From: Nocardia arthritidis
GTDB taxonomy: Bacteria > Actinomycetota > Actinomycetes > Mycobacteriales > Mycobacteriaceae
Assembly (NCBI RefSeq): GCF_011801145.1
Contig: NZ_CP046172.1
Coordinates: 4,960,001-5,024,000 of the forward strand
Length of the DNA: 64,000 bases
Direction of reading: 5' to 3'
Shown here piece by piece: positions 12,701 to 21,679 of this stretch. The notes under the pieces were generated by a model. The model did no database searches. It was not told the DNA's origin and saw only the letters and a program-made list of their open reading frames with translations. Both the position numbers and the translations under genes were made by a program. Within the stretch, counting starts at the first letter, position 1; each line of letters starts with the position of its first letter.

Positions 12701-13501
12701 TCAGAACGCGGGCCAAGGGATGGGGCGGGCGGTGTCGGGGAACGGCATTATCGGCCGGTCCACCAGTGCCCGGGCCCGCGCGGCGAGCGCGTCGATCTCC
12801 GCGTCGGTGATGTGCCGGGACAGCGTGTCGGCGAGTTGGTTCGGCAGCGCCTTGGCGAAGGCGGCGATATCGGCGATCAGGTCCTCGCAGACAGGCTGAC
12901 CGGCCCAACCCCACAGCACCGTCCGCAATTTGTATTCGCTGTGCAGACAGATGCCGTGGTCCACCCCGTACACCTGGCCGTCGACGCCCTCCAGCGCGTG
13001 CCCGCCTTTGCGGTCGGCGTTGTTCAACAGCACGTCGAGCACCGCCATACGCTGCAACCGCGGATCGTCCGCGTGGATCAGCGACACCTCGTTACCCGCC
13101 GCGTCCTGGGCGCGCAGCACCTCACGAAAACCATCGGGCACCGCACCGGCCGGGCACAGATCCACCAGATCCAGGCGATCGCCCTGATCGGTGTGATTGT
13201 CGGCGGCATCCACCCAGCGCTGCACCATGCCGGGCCCGAACGGACCGTCCCGCAGAATGGTTTCCGGAACAACCCCCCAACCCAACGCCTCCGAGATCAG
13301 ATACGAGGCCACCTCGCGCCCGGCCAGGGTGCCGTCCGGGAAATCCCAGAGCGGCCGTTCCCCGCGCACCGGCTTGTACACCACCCGCAGCGGACCACCG
13401 GAATCCTCGATATCGCAGACCAGCGTGACATTGCTCGCGACGTTCACCCGACCGATCACCGTCAACTCACCGCTGTGGAACCGATCATCGGCCTGGGCCA
13501 C
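12701..13501 (-). CDS. SCO1664-family protein
   Basis: 266 residues matching the actinobacterial SCO1664 family, distantly related to the PI3/4-kinase fold: VVYKPVRGERPLWDFP with its Lys, LVDRP, and the HADDPRLQRMAVLDVLLNNADRKGGH segment with the catalytic-loop-like NNADR, then VYGVDHGICLH with the DHG metal motif. This suggests ATP binding or kinase-like activity, but the function is unproven. It is encoded two bases downstream of the DUF3090 gene in the conserved mycothiol-linked neighbourhood. Confidence 0.88.
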   Translation of the reverse strand: MAQADDRFHSGELTVIGRVNVASNVTLVCDIEDSGGPLRVVYKPVRGERPLWDFPDGTLAGREVASYLISEALGWGVVPETILRDGPFGPGMVQRWVDAADNHTDQGDRLDLVDLCPAGAVPDGFREVLRAQDAAGNEVSLIHADDPRLQRMAVLDVLLNNADRKGGHALEGVDGQVYGVDHGICLHSEYKLRTVLWGWAGQPVCEDLIADIAAFAKALPNQLADTLSRHITDAEIDALAARARALVDRPIMPFPDTARPIPWPAF

Positions 13502-13504
13502 CGA

Positions 13505-14089
13505 TCACTCCTCTAGTTCGGCCGCGCCGAAGATATCTCCGCGCTTGTACCCGTTGGTGCGCACACACATATGCCCGCGCGCCGACAGCGGCTCCCCGCA
13601 CAGCGGGCACGGCGGCCGCCCCGCGGCGATCACCCGCGCGGAGCGCAGCGCGAACTCCCTGGCCTGCACCGGCGTCAGGAATACCCGCACGGCGTCCGGG
13701 CCCTCCTCGGTGTCGTCGAGCACGACCGACTCGTCGACCTCGGTTTCGGTGATGGCGAGCAGTTCCACCACGACGGCGCCCGCGTCGGCGTCCCAGCCGA
13801 GGCCCATCGTGCCGACCCGGAACTCCGCATCGATCGGGGTGACCAGGGGCGCGTTATCGGTCACCTCGTCCGCCGGCGGCGGCACCGGTGCGCTGAAGCG
13901 GCGCGCGACCTCGTCCAGCAGTAACCCCATCCGATCGGCGAGCACCTTCACCTGCTGCTTTTCCAGCAGCACGCTCACGACCCGAGGTTCCTGCACGGCC
14001 TGCAGATAGAACGCGCGATCGCCCGGCTCACCGACGGTCCCGGCGACGAAACGATCGGGGGTGCGAAATACATGGATTGCTCGTGCCAT
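13505..14089 (-). CDS. DUF3090 family protein
   Basis: 194 residues beginning MARAIHVFRTPDRFVAGTVGEPG, a hallmark of DUF3090. The C-terminus carries a treble-clef-like cysteine cluster (CPLCGEPLSARGHMC). The ATG at 14089 has a near-perfect Shine-Dalgarno aggaggtgcag just upstream. The stop lies two bases from the next start, so the SCO1664-family gene is very likely in the same operon. The biochemical role is unknown. Confidence 0.9.
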   Translation of the reverse strand: MARAIHVFRTPDRFVAGTVGEPGDRAFYLQAVQEPRVVSVLLEKQQVKVLADRMGLLLDEVARRFSAPVPPPADEVTDNAPLVTPIDAEFRVGTMGLGWDADAGAVVVELLAITETEVDESVVLDDTEEGPDAVRVFLTPVQAREFALRSARVIAAGRPPCPLCGEPLSARGHMCVRTNGYKRGDIFGAAELEE

Positions 14090-14161
14090 CTGCACCTCCT
14101 GATACGTGACCCTGATCAACGACTACCCGCGGCGTACGGGTTCTACAACGCCGCTTATTCA

Positions 14162-14917
14162 TTACAAGGAATCCGAGCGCTCCGCATTCCCATTATCCGC
14201 ACCCGCGGCCGCTCCCAGCTCCCCGCCGGGAACCGGACCGGGGTCATCGGCCCGCCCCGGTGGGGAATCGGCAACGGCGCGTTGCGGTTTGATCGCCAAT
14301 CCGGACAGATCGACGCCGGTGTCGTTGAGCCGCACCACATAGGGTGCGGTAGGGGTGTAGCGGACGACGCTCAACGAGGCCGGTTCCACCACGATCCGCT
14401 GGAAACCGTCCAGATGGATGCCGAGCGCATCGGCAAGCACCGCCTTGATCACATCGCCGTGCGTACAGGCCACCCACAGCACGTCACGCGAATGACGTTG
14501 GGCCAGTTCACGATCCGTCTCCCGGATGGCGGCGACCGCGCGGGTCTGCACCTGCGCGAGCCCCTCACCGCCCGGGAACGTCGCGCCGGAGGCGTGCCGC
14601 TGCACCACCTTCCACAGCGGTTCGTTCAACAGCTCCGCGATGGGCCGCCCGGTCCACTCGCCGTAGTCGACCTCGACGAGCCGGTCGTCGTAATCCGGTT
14701 CCAGCCCGAACTTCTCCGCCAGCGGCGCCACCGTTCGCTGACAGCGCAACAGCGGCGAGGCCGCGATGTGCTCGATGGGCAGTTCGGCGAGCCGGTCGGC
14801 CACGCCCCGAGCCTGCTCCGCGCCGCGGTCGGTGAGGTCGACGCCGGCGCTGCGGCCGGCGAGGGTGCGGGCGGTGTTCGACGTCGACACACCGTGCCGC
14901 AACAAAATCACCGTCAT
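14162..14917 (-). CDS. MSMEG_4193-type histidine phosphatase / putative phosphomutase
   Basis: 251 residues of the histidine phosphatase superfamily. The catalytic LLRHGVSTSN (RHG) is at the N-terminus, the second conserved Arg is in SPLLRCQRT, the Glu is in DYGEWTG, and the second catalytic His is in ACTHGDVIKAVLAD. The protein therefore has a complete phosphatase active site, and the label mutase is only historical. The C-terminal 30 residues are Gly/Ala/Asp-rich and probably disordered. It starts the operon leading to the DUF3090 and SCO1664-family genes. Confidence 0.88.
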   Translation of the reverse strand: MTVILLRHGVSTSNTARTLAGRSAGVDLTDRGAEQARGVADRLAELPIEHIAASPLLRCQRTVAPLAEKFGLEPDYDDRLVEVDYGEWTGRPIAELLNEPLWKVVQRHASGATFPGGEGLAQVQTRAVAAIRETDRELAQRHSRDVLWVACTHGDVIKAVLADALGIHLDGFQRIVVEPASLSVVRYTPTAPYVVRLNDTGVDLSGLAIKPQRAVADSPPGRADDPGPVPGGELGAAAGADNGNAERSDSL

Positions 14918-14929
14918 ACGGCCAGCCTA

Positions 14930-15010
14930 ATCGGCGCTGCCGGGCGGAGCCCGCCCGTAGACCCGCGCACGGCCGGAGCGAATGCGGAGGTACGCCTCGT
15001 GCCACCGCCG
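14930..15010 (+). repeat. Copy of the dispersed 60-bp repeat
   Basis: In the 235-bp gap between uppP and the phosphomutase gene, the stretch aatcggcgctgccgggcggagcccgcc matches the unit in the 540-805 array (gaattggcgctgccgggcggagcccgc). The similarity fades toward 15010. The rest of this gap has no coding-like frame. Confidence 0.6.
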
Positions 15011-15152
15011 GATCGAGTCTGCCCGCGGACCGCGCCCGCTGCGGCCCGAGCCGCCGCTGCATCTCGGCAGTCCACGCAAATCCGCCCGAACGAATCCGGT
15101 CCGCAGTCCATGGCGCACCCGGTTCGCCCGAGAGGCATTCCTCCGGTCGCGC

Positions 15153-16088
15153 TCATGTGGCCGACACCGTTCCGGTCGCGAGCAGGCCCATGACGGTCAG
15201 CCCGAGCAGGATGCGGTAGCCGACGAACCAGCCGAGGCTGTGGTCGGCGACGAAGCGCAGCAGCCAGGCGATGGAGGCATAGCCGACGCTGAACGCGACG
15301 ATGGTCGCGACGATCAACTGCGGACCGCTCGCGTTCAGGCCGTCGCCGGCGGGCGCGAACGCGTCCGGAATGCTGAACAGGCCGGAGGCGGTGACCGCCG
15401 GAATCGCGAGCAGGAACGAAAACCGCACGGCCGCTTGCCGAGTCAGCCCGGCGAACAATCCGGCCGACGAGGTCGCCCCGGATCGGGAGACACCGGGGAT
15501 GAGCGCCAGACACTGCGCCAAGCCCATGACCAGCCCGTCGCGGGTGGTGAGCTGCTCGATCGGGCGCTGTTTGCGCCCATAGTATTCGGCGGCCGCGATG
15601 ACCAGCGCGAACACGATCAACATGGTGGAGATCAACCACAGGTTGCGCGCTCCGGTGCGGATCTGGTCCTTCAGCAGGAACCCGAGCACGCCGATGGGGA
15701 TGGTGGCGATGATCACATACCAGCCGATGCGGTAGTCGAGTTCGCGCTGCGCGTCCAGGTCGGCGTATTCGCGCGGGTCGGTGATCACCGGAAGTTTCGT
15801 GGTGACCCGGTCGCTCAGCGGAACCGTTTCCCGACTGCGCAGCCTGCTTCCCACTCCGGCGAACCAGGCGAGCACGATGCGCCAGATGTCCTTGGCGAAG
15901 TACACCAGAACCGCGGCCTCGGTGCCCAGCTGGGTCACCGCCGTGAACGACGCGCCCGCATCGTCACCGAAACACACCGCCGACACGATGCGCAGGTGGG
16001 CCGAGGAGGAGATCGGCAGGAATTCGGTGAGCCCCTGCACCAGACCGAGTACCAGCGCCTGCACCCACGTCATCGCCGTGCCCGTCAC
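15153..16088 (-). CDS. uppP: Undecaprenyl-diphosphate phosphatase
   Basis: 311 residues, multi-pass membrane protein. It recycles the undecaprenyl diphosphate carrier of cell wall synthesis and can confer bacitracin tolerance. Both conserved motifs are present: [17 protein letters not shown] near the N-terminus and [13 protein letters not shown] in the second half. The GTG at 16088 is preferred over the ATG 15 bases further in, because aggagg lies four bases upstream of the GTG and too far from the ATG. Confidence 0.95.
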   Translation of the reverse strand: MTGTAMTWVQALVLGLVQGLTEFLPISSSAHLRIVSAVCFGDDAGASFTAVTQLGTEAAVLVYFAKDIWRIVLAWFAGVGSRLRSRETVPLSDRVTTKLPVITDPREYADLDAQRELDYRIGWYVIIATIPIGVLGFLLKDQIRTGARNLWLISTMLIVFALVIAAAEYYGRKQRPIEQLTTRDGLVMGLAQCLALIPGVSRSGATSSAGLFAGLTRQAAVRFSFLLAIPAVTASGLFSIPDAFAPAGDGLNASGPQLIVATIVAFSVGYASIAWLLRFVADHSLGWFVGYRILLGLTVMGLLATGTVSAT

Positions 16089-16229
16089 ACACCCTCCTGC
16101 TCATCGCGCCCGAAAATTCCGTTCCGACTGGGCAATTGGTCCGCGCGGGGACGCGCGAAACCGGCACTCGCCGCAATCACGCAGCGACAGTACAGTGTCG
16201 GCCCGGCGCGCTGCGCGGGGCGGGACAAG

Positions 16230-16430
16230 TACGGCCGGGCGCGGGCTCTCGTCAGACCTCGTCCAGCAGCGCCATTCAGGCCAGCGCCTCGCACAGGAGC
16301 TCGGCCCGGCACAGACTGTCGTCAGGCTTCGCTCGGCAGCGCCTCCAGGCGAGCGCCTCGCACGGGAGCTCGGCCCCGCGCGGGCTGTCGTTAAGGCTCC
16401 GCCCGGCAGCGCCCTTTAGGCTTGGCGCCG
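16230..16430 (-). repeat. Three tandem copies of the dispersed 60-bp repeat, inverted orientation
   Basis: Read on the minus strand this block contains gcctaaagggcgctgccgg, then gagcc, gacagcccgcgcggggccgagctcccgtgcgagg, followed by two further copies. The unit is the one found in the 540-805 array, in opposite orientation. It fills most of the 361-bp gap between divergent uppP and the aldo/keto reductase gene; the remaining bases show no gene. Confidence 0.7.
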
Positions 16431-16449
16431 TGACGAATGCGCGGACGCG

Positions 16450-17412
16450 GTGATGGAACAGCGAACGGTCGGCCGCAGCGGCCTACGGGTGTCGCGGATC
16501 GGGTTGGCGACCCACACCTGGGGATCGCAGACCGACGCCGACGACGCGGCCGGGCAATTGGTGGCCTTCGCCGAGGCGGGCGGCACCCTGGTGGACACCT
16601 CCCCCGCCTACGCGGGCGGTGCGGCCCAGGGGATACTCGGCGACCTGCTCACCGATCTCGTCCCGCGCGACGAATTGGTGCTGAGCGGTTGCGCGGGCGT
16701 CACCCCGCCGGTCGAGCCGCCGCTCGACGGTCCCCCGCCGCTGCGCCCGACGGTCGACGCGTCCCGGCGCGCCATGCTGCGCCAGCTCGACCAGACACTG
16801 GCCGACCTGGGCACCGACTACCTCGATATCTGGAATGTCGCGGTGTGGGATCCGGGAACGCCGCTCGACGAGGTGGCCGCGACCTTGGACGCCGCGGTGC
16901 GTTCGGGGCGGGTCCGCTATGCCGGGGTGCGCGGCTACTGCGCCTGGCAGCTGGCCAGCATCGCCGCGCTGGCGCCGATCACCGCGGCGCAGACCCAGTA
17001 TTCGCTGCTGGCGCGCGCCGCGGAACTCGAATTCGTCCCCGCCGCAGCGCATCACGGCGTCGGGGTGATCGCGTCGGCACCCCTCGCCGGCGGCATCCTC
17101 ACCGGCAAATACCGCGACGGCGTTCCCGCTGATTCGCGGGGCGCCGACGAGGCGACCGCCGCCGAGATCCGGCATCGGCTCGACGAACGCGCGACCCGGG
17201 TGGTGGACGCGGTGGTCACCGCCGCGGACGGGCTCGGCACCTCACCGCTGGCGGTCGCGCTGGCCTGGATCCGGGACCGGCCCGGCATCGCGAGCATGAT
17301 CGTCGGCGCCCGCGATATCGGGCAGCTCACCGGGGTGTTGGCGGCGGAGACGCTGGAATTGCCGCGCGCCATCGCGGCCGCGCTGGACGACGTGAGCGCG
17401 CGCACAGAATGA
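16450..17412 (+). CDS. Aldo/keto reductase family protein with altered catalytic tetrad
   Basis: About 319 residues of the aldo/keto reductase TIM barrel (MEQRTVGRSGLRVSRIGL, later LGTDYLDIWNVAVWD, VRYAGVRGY, AWIRDRPGIASMIVGAR). GTG at 16450 and ATG at 16453 are adjacent possible starts. Counting from the ATG, Asp48 and Tyr53 of the usual tetrad are kept (VDTSPAY). The Lys position reads LSGCAG (Cys80) and the His position reads NVAVWD (Ala130). The fold is intact but normal NADPH-dependent carbonyl reduction is doubtful. Confidence 0.87.
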   Translation: MMEQRTVGRSGLRVSRIGLATHTWGSQTDADDAAGQLVAFAEAGGTLVDTSPAYAGGAAQGILGDLLTDLVPRDELVLSGCAGVTPPVEPPLDGPPPLRPTVDASRRAMLRQLDQTLADLGTDYLDIWNVAVWDPGTPLDEVAATLDAAVRSGRVRYAGVRGYCAWQLASIAALAPITAAQTQYSLLARAAELEFVPAAAHHGVGVIASAPLAGGILTGKYRDGVPADSRGADEATAAEIRHRLDERATRVVDAVVTAADGLGTSPLAVALAWIRDRPGIASMIVGARDIGQLTGVLAAETLELPRAIAAALDDVSARTE

Positions 17413-17413
17413 G

Positions 17414-17431
17414 AGAGGCTAGCCTTTCCTG
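17414..17431 (+). promoter_or_regulatory. IdeR/DtxR-like iron box upstream of hmuT
   Basis: A palindromic core aggctagcct at 17416-17425, within gagaggctagcctttcct, resembles the actinobacterial IdeR consensus (TTAGGTTAGGCTAACCTAA). It begins directly after the aldo/keto reductase stop codon and lies about 40 bases upstream of the first hmuT start, where an iron-responsive repressor would be expected to act. One half-site is better conserved than the other. Confidence 0.65.
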
Positions 17432-17461
17432 CATGAGTTACTGCGGTGACCGAAGAGCGGT

Positions 17462-18583
17462 ATGGGTGCGGCTATGAGTGGCCGCACGGCAGAACGGATC
17501 TCGCGGGGCGAACGGCCGCGCACCACCGGCGGCTCGCTCGTGGGCACTCGAATCGTCAAGCGCCGGAAAGGATTCGCGCGCGTCGTAGTCGCCGCGCTGG
17601 CGGTGACGCTCGCGCTCGGCACGGTCGCGTGCGGCGGCTCTAACGGCCCCACCGCCGACGGGCAGCGCGGGCACACCACTGCGAAACTCGACAGCCTCGA
17701 CCCTGTGCCGATCGGACCCGAGCCGACACCGACGCTGCCGGTGACGGTGCACTCCTTCGACGGCTCGCATGTCACGGTGACCGACGCGAGCCGCATCGTC
17801 GCCGTCGACCAATACGGCACCCTCGCGCAGACCGTGTACGCGCTCGGCCTGGGCCAGAAGCTGGTCGGCCGCAGCTCGCGCGCCAATTTTCCGGCCGTGC
17901 AACATGTTCCGAACGTCGCGGGCGGCAACGGCGCGCTGAATATGGAATCGCTGCTGGCGCTGCGTCCTTCGGTATTTCTCACCGATACCGTCACGGCCAC
18001 ACCGCAATTGCGCGACCAGCTGCGCGCCACCGGCGTGACGACCGTGTACTTCGACCCGTCGCGCACCATGGACGCGGTCGGCCCGCAGATCCAGGCCGTT
18101 GCCTACGCGCTCGGCGTGCCCGACGCCGGAAAAGCGTTGGCGCAGCGCACCCGTGACGAGATCGCCGCGGCCACCGCTGGCATCCCGAAGCACGACCAGT
18201 CGTTGAAGATCGCGTTCCTGTATCTGCGCAGCACCGCGATCACGTTCATCTCGGGACCGAATTCCGGTGCCGACGCGTTGATTTCGGCGCTCGGCGCGAC
18301 CGACGCCGGTACCGCCGCCGGACTGAAGGAACCGTTCACCAGCATCACCAGCGAGGCGATGATCGGCGCCGCACCCGATGTGCTGCTGGTGATGACCGAT
18401 GGGCTCGACTCCATCGGCGGCGTCGACGGTCTGGCGAAAATCCCCGGTGTCGCCCAAACTCCGGCCGGACGCAACAAACGCGTCGTCGATATGTCCGATA
18501 CCGTGCTGCTCGGCTTCGGACCCAATACCGGGCGGGTGGTCGCGGCCCTCGGACAGGCCGTCTACGGCGGCAAATCCGCATGA
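17462..18583 (+). CDS. hmuT: Hemin ABC transporter substrate-binding lipoprotein
   Basis: 373 residues from the ATG at 17462. A basic stretch (IVKRRKGFAR) and hydrophobic segment lead to the lipobox ALGTVAC with the lipidated Cys at residue 57. The 56-residue leader is long, so ATG 17474 or GTG 17540 could be the true start. The mature protein has the periplasmic-binding layout of the hemin/siderophore class (SRIVAVDQYGTLAQTVYALGLGQKLVG). The stop overlaps the permease start as ATGA, and the iron box upstream supports heme or iron uptake. Confidence 0.88.
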   Translation: MGAAMSGRTAERISRGERPRTTGGSLVGTRIVKRRKGFARVVVAALAVTLALGTVACGGSNGPTADGQRGHTTAKLDSLDPVPIGPEPTPTLPVTVHSFDGSHVTVTDASRIVAVDQYGTLAQTVYALGLGQKLVGRSSRANFPAVQHVPNVAGGNGALNMESLLALRPSVFLTDTVTATPQLRDQLRATGVTTVYFDPSRTMDAVGPQIQAVAYALGVPDAGKALAQRTRDEIAAATAGIPKHDQSLKIAFLYLRSTAITFISGPNSGADALISALGATDAGTAAGLKEPFTSITSEAMIGAAPDVLLVMTDGLDSIGGVDGLAKIPGVAQTPAGRNKRVVDMSDTVLLGFGPNTGRVVAALGQAVYGGKSA

Positions 18584-19716
18584 TCGAGCCCGCCGATTCC
18601 CCGACCGTCGGCACGAAAGACGCGGCAGCGGAACCGCATTCGATGCCCGGCGGTGTCACGCCGCGGCGCGGCATCTTCCGGGGAAGGTCGAAGACGACGC
18701 TGGTATTCGCCGGGGCGATCATCGCGCTGGTGGTGCTGGCGCTGGCCTCGGCGGCGATCGGGCAGGTGCCGACCACACCCGCCGAGGTGGCGGGCAGCGT
18801 GCTGCACCGGATCGGACTGGACTGGGGGCCGCTGCCCGCGCATCCGGCCGGTGAGGTGACGCTGTGGCAGGTGCGGTTCCCTCGGGTGGTGCTTGCGATA
18901 CTCGTCGGCGCGGCGCTGGCGACGGCCGGTGCGCTGCTACAGGGCGTATTCGCCAATCCCCTTGCCGAGCCGGGGGTTATCGGCGTTTCGGCGGGCGCCG
19001 CGGTCGGGGCGGGCACGGTGATCGTGGTCGGCGGCGCGTTCGTCGCGGCCTGGTCGGTGGCGGCGACCGCCTTCGCCGCCGGTCTGCTGACCACGCTGCT
19101 GGTCTATCTGCTGTCCCGATCCAACGGGCGCACCGAGGTGGTGACGCTGGTGCTCACCGGCGTCGCGATCAACGCGTTCGCGGGCGGATTGATCGCCTTT
19201 TTGCTGTTCGTCGCCAGCCCGGCCGCGCGCGATCAGATCGTGTTCTGGCAGTTGGGCAGTTTGAACGGCGCCTCATGGGAGGCGGTCGGGGTGGTCGCGG
19301 TGCTGTGCGCGGGCGGGCTGCTCGCCGCGGTGCTCATCGCGCCGCGGCTGGACCTGCTCGCGCTCGGCGAATCGGCGGCCCGCCACCTCGGCGTCGACGT
19401 GGAACGCCTGCGGCGCGCGGTGATCCTGGTGGTCGCGGTACTCACCACCGCGGGCGTCGCGTTCACCGGCATCATCCTGTTCGTCGGCCTGATCGTGCCG
19501 CATCTGGTGCGCATCCTCGTCGGCCCCGGCCACCGGGTGCTCATCCCGCTCAGCGCGATCGTCGGCGCGGTCGTCCTCCTGACCGCCGACGTCTGCGCCC
19601 GCTCCCTGGTCAGCAACGCCGACCTACCCCTTGGCATGCTCACCTCACTCATCGGCGGCCCATTCTTCTTCTGGTTGCTGCGCCGCACCCGCTCCCGAGC
19701 GGGAGGATGGGCATGA
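18580..19716 (+). CDS. hmuU: Hemin ABC transporter permease (FecCD family)
   Basis: 378 residues. The FecCD permease hallmarks are present: WQVRFPRVVLAILVGAALA, GALLQGVFANPLAEPGVIGVSAGA, TGIILFVGLIVPHLVR and LPLGMLTSLIGGPFFFWLL, with about ten transmembrane helices. A polar N-terminal extension of about 35 residues precedes the first helix. The ATG overlaps the hmuT stop (ATGA), so translation is probably coupled. Its own stop overlaps the ATG of the repeat-encoded reading frame that follows. Confidence 0.93.
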   Translation: MIEPADSPTVGTKDAAAEPHSMPGGVTPRRGIFRGRSKTTLVFAGAIIALVVLALASAAIGQVPTTPAEVAGSVLHRIGLDWGPLPAHPAGEVTLWQVRFPRVVLAILVGAALATAGALLQGVFANPLAEPGVIGVSAGAAVGAGTVIVVGGAFVAAWSVAATAFAAGLLTTLLVYLLSRSNGRTEVVTLVLTGVAINAFAGGLIAFLLFVASPAARDQIVFWQLGSLNGASWEAVGVVAVLCAGGLLAAVLIAPRLDLLALGESAARHLGVDVERLRRAVILVVAVLTTAGVAFTGIILFVGLIVPHLVRILVGPGHRVLIPLSAIVGAVVLLTADVCARSLVSNADLPLGMLTSLIGGPFFFWLLRRTRSRAGGWA

Positions 19717-20849
19717 GCCCCGGAACCGCACCACACCGCATCCGACCGCGCGGGCACTTCGACCTCGGCCACGTCGGAAAGGCGTGCCCCGGAACGGAAC
19801 TCGAGCGCGTCGGCGACATTCGAGCGCACGGCTTCGGATCCGACTCGGACCACATCGGAAAGACCAGCCCCACAGCAGAATCCCAACGCGTGGACGGCAT
19901 CCGAACGCACAGCTTCGAAGTCAACTCGCACCGCATCGGAAGGCTCGATCCCACCACGCAATTCCAGCGCGTGGACGGCATCCGAGCACATGGCTTCGGA
20001 TCCGACTCGGACCACATCGGAAAGACCAGCCCCACAGCGGAACTCCAACGCGTGGACGGCATCCGAACGCACGGCTTCGCAACAGCATTCGAGTGCGCCG
20101 ACGGCGCTCGAGCACACAGATGCGGACTCGACGTGAGCCACGACGGAAAGGTCGGTCCCGCAGCGGCATTCGAGCGCGCCGACGGCGCGGGCGACATTCG
20201 GGCGTGTGGAGCCGGTGATGATGATCAAGCGGACCGGGTGGCGGGCAATGGTTTCGACTTGATCTACATCGGAAAGGTCGGTCCCGCAGCGGCGTTCGAG
20301 TGCGTCAGCGGCGCGGACGACATTCGGGCGCACGGCTTCGGATTCGACTCGAGCCACATCGCAGAGATCAGTCCCACAGTGGAACTCGAGCACGTCGGCG
20401 AAATTCGAGCGCGCGACTTCGGATTCGACTCGGACCAAATCGAAACGATCAACCCCACAGCAGAACTCGAGCCCGTCGGCGACATTCGAGCGCACGGCAT
20501 CGAATTCAACTCGGACCGCGTCGGAAGGCTCGATCCCACAACGCAATTCCAGCGCATGGACGGCATTCGAGCGCGCGACTTCGGATTCGACTCTCGCCAC
20601 ATCGGAAAGATCAGTCCCACAGCGGAACTCCAGCGCGTCGACGACCTTCGCGCGCACGCCTTCGAATTCAACTCGGACCACATCGGAAAGCTCGATCCCA
20701 CAGCGCACTTCCAACGCGTGGATGGCATTCGAGTGCGTGACTTCGGAGGTGGTGGTGATCGGCGTTTGGCAGGTGCTCGCACGGCCCAGGTGGCGGGCGG
20801 TGGTCCGGTGCGGGGGTCGTGGCCGATTCCGGGCGGGGGTGTGCGGTGA
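19713..20849 (+). CDS. Tandem-repeat open reading frame inserted between hmuU and hmuV
   Basis: 378 codons opening with ATG inside the hmuU stop (ATGA) and ending with TGA overlapping the hmuV GTG start (GTGA). From 19767 it consists of about a dozen degenerate copies of an 81-bp unit, exactly 27 codons, with the consensus HIGKxSPTAELQRVDGIRAHGF. Copies start at 19767, 19848, 19929 and 20010 and continue irregularly to about 20745. No domain or membrane segment is recognisable. Third positions are less G/C-rich than in neighbouring genes and the opposite strand is also open, so real translation is uncertain. The coupling at both ends argues that it is at least read through. Confidence 0.45.
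   Translation: MSPGTAPHRIRPRGHFDLGHVGKACPGTELERVGDIRAHGFGSDSDHIGKTSPTAESQRVDGIRTHSFEVNSHRIGRLDPTTQFQRVDGIRAHGFGSDSDHIGKTSPTAELQRVDGIRTHGFATAFECADGARAHRCGLDVSHDGKVGPAAAFERADGAGDIRACGAGDDDQADRVAGNGFDLIYIGKVGPAAAFECVSGADDIRAHGFGFDSSHIAEISPTVELEHVGEIRARDFGFDSDQIETINPTAELEPVGDIRAHGIEFNSDRVGRLDPTTQFQRMDGIRARDFGFDSRHIGKISPTAELQRVDDLRAHAFEFNSDHIGKLDPTAHFQRVDGIRVRDFGGGGDRRLAGARTAQVAGGGPVRGSWPIPGGGVR
19767..20745 (+). repeat. 81-bp minisatellite, about 12 degenerate units
   Basis: Tandem copies spaced exactly 81 bases at the left end (catcgga at 19853, 19934 and 20015), then diverging with some longer units near 20070-20250. Each contains cacatcggaaag, cccacagcggaactc, cgcgtggacggcat and cgagcgcacggcttcg with substitutions. 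Units alternate between two subtypes (atcggaaagaccagcccc and atcggaaggctcgatccc), suggesting duplication in pairs. There are no spacers, so it is not a CRISPR array. Confidence 0.9.
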
Positions 20850-21679
20850 GTGAGGTTCGGCGGATGTTCGTGCGGTCGCATTCGGTGCCGACGCGGCCCG
20901 AGCGGGGGGCGGTGACGTTGCGGGCGAGCGGGCTCGGGGTCGAGCGGGGTTCGCTGCGGGTGCTCGACGGGGTCGAATTCGCGGTGGCCGCAGGGGAAAT
21001 CGTCGCGTTGGTCGGGCCGAACGGGGCGGGTAAGTCGACGCTGCTGGCCGCGCTCGCCGGGGAGCTGACGCCGAGCGCGGGTGTGGTGGAACTCGACGGT
21101 CGCTCGCTCGCGCACTGGTCGCCGCTGGATATGGCGCGGCGGCGCGCGGTGCTGCCGCAGAGTCACACCGTCGGATTCCCGTTCACCGCACGGGAAGTCG
21201 TCGCGATGGGGCGCGCGCCGTGGCAGCGCACCGAACTGCGCGAGCGCGATACCGAGCGGATCGCCGCGGCCATGGCCGCCGCCGATGTGGAACATCTTGC
21301 GACGCGGCCGTTTCCGGCGCTTTCCGGTGGTGAACGCGCTCGCGTCGCCTTGGCCAGGGTGCTCGCGCAGGACACCGGCACCCTACTGCTCGACGAGCCG
21401 ACCGCCGCACTGGATCTCGGCCATCAGGAGTCGGTGCTGCGCCTGGCCGCCGAGCGCGCCGCGGCCGGGGCCGCCGTCGTGGTCGTGCTGCACGATCTCG
21501 GGCTGGCCGCCGCGTACGCCGACCGCGTCGCCGTCCTCGAATCCGGCCGGATCGCCGCCGACGGCCCGCCCCGCCAGGTGCTCACCACCGAACTCCTCAC
21601 CCGCGTGTACCGCCACCCCGTCGAGGTACTCGACCACCCGGTCACCGGCGCCCAACTGGTCCTCCCGGTCCGCCGCTGA
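20846..21679 (+). CDS. hmuV: Hemin ABC transporter ATP-binding protein
   Basis: 277 residues from the GTG at 20846, which overlaps the stop of the repeat frame as GTGA; a longer start at 20819 is possible but less natural. Walker A GPNGAGKST, signature LSGGERARVALARV, Walker B LLLDEPTAALD and the switch His in VVVLHDLGLAA are all intact. It powers hmuU. The codons for its last residues (VRR, stop) are the seed of the tandem repeat that follows. Confidence 0.93.
   Translation: MSEVRRMFVRSHSVPTRPERGAVTLRASGLGVERGSLRVLDGVEFAVAAGEIVALVGPNGAGKSTLLAALAGELTPSAGVVELDGRSLAHWSPLDMARRRAVLPQSHTVGFPFTAREVVAMGRAPWQRTELRERDTERIAAAMAAADVEHLATRPFPALSGGERARVALARVLAQDTGTLLLDEPTAALDLGHQESVLRLAAERAAAGAAVVVVLHDLGLAAAYADRVAVLESGRIAADGPPRQVLTTELLTRVYRHPVEVLDHPVTGAQLVLPVRR

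Noticed and set aside
14930..16430. tRNA or small RNA genes in the repeat gaps
   Set aside because: Searched by eye for cloverleaf and anticodon features; only the 60-bp repeat units explain the structure.
19233..20714. 493-codon minus-strand frame over the 81-bp repeat
   Set aside because: Third positions are less coding-like than on the plus strand, it runs into hmuU antisense, and it lacks coupling to neighbours. The plus-strand frame is the better candidate.
19767..20745. CRISPR array
   Set aside because: Units are contiguous, 81 bp and degenerate, with no unique spacers and no cas genes.
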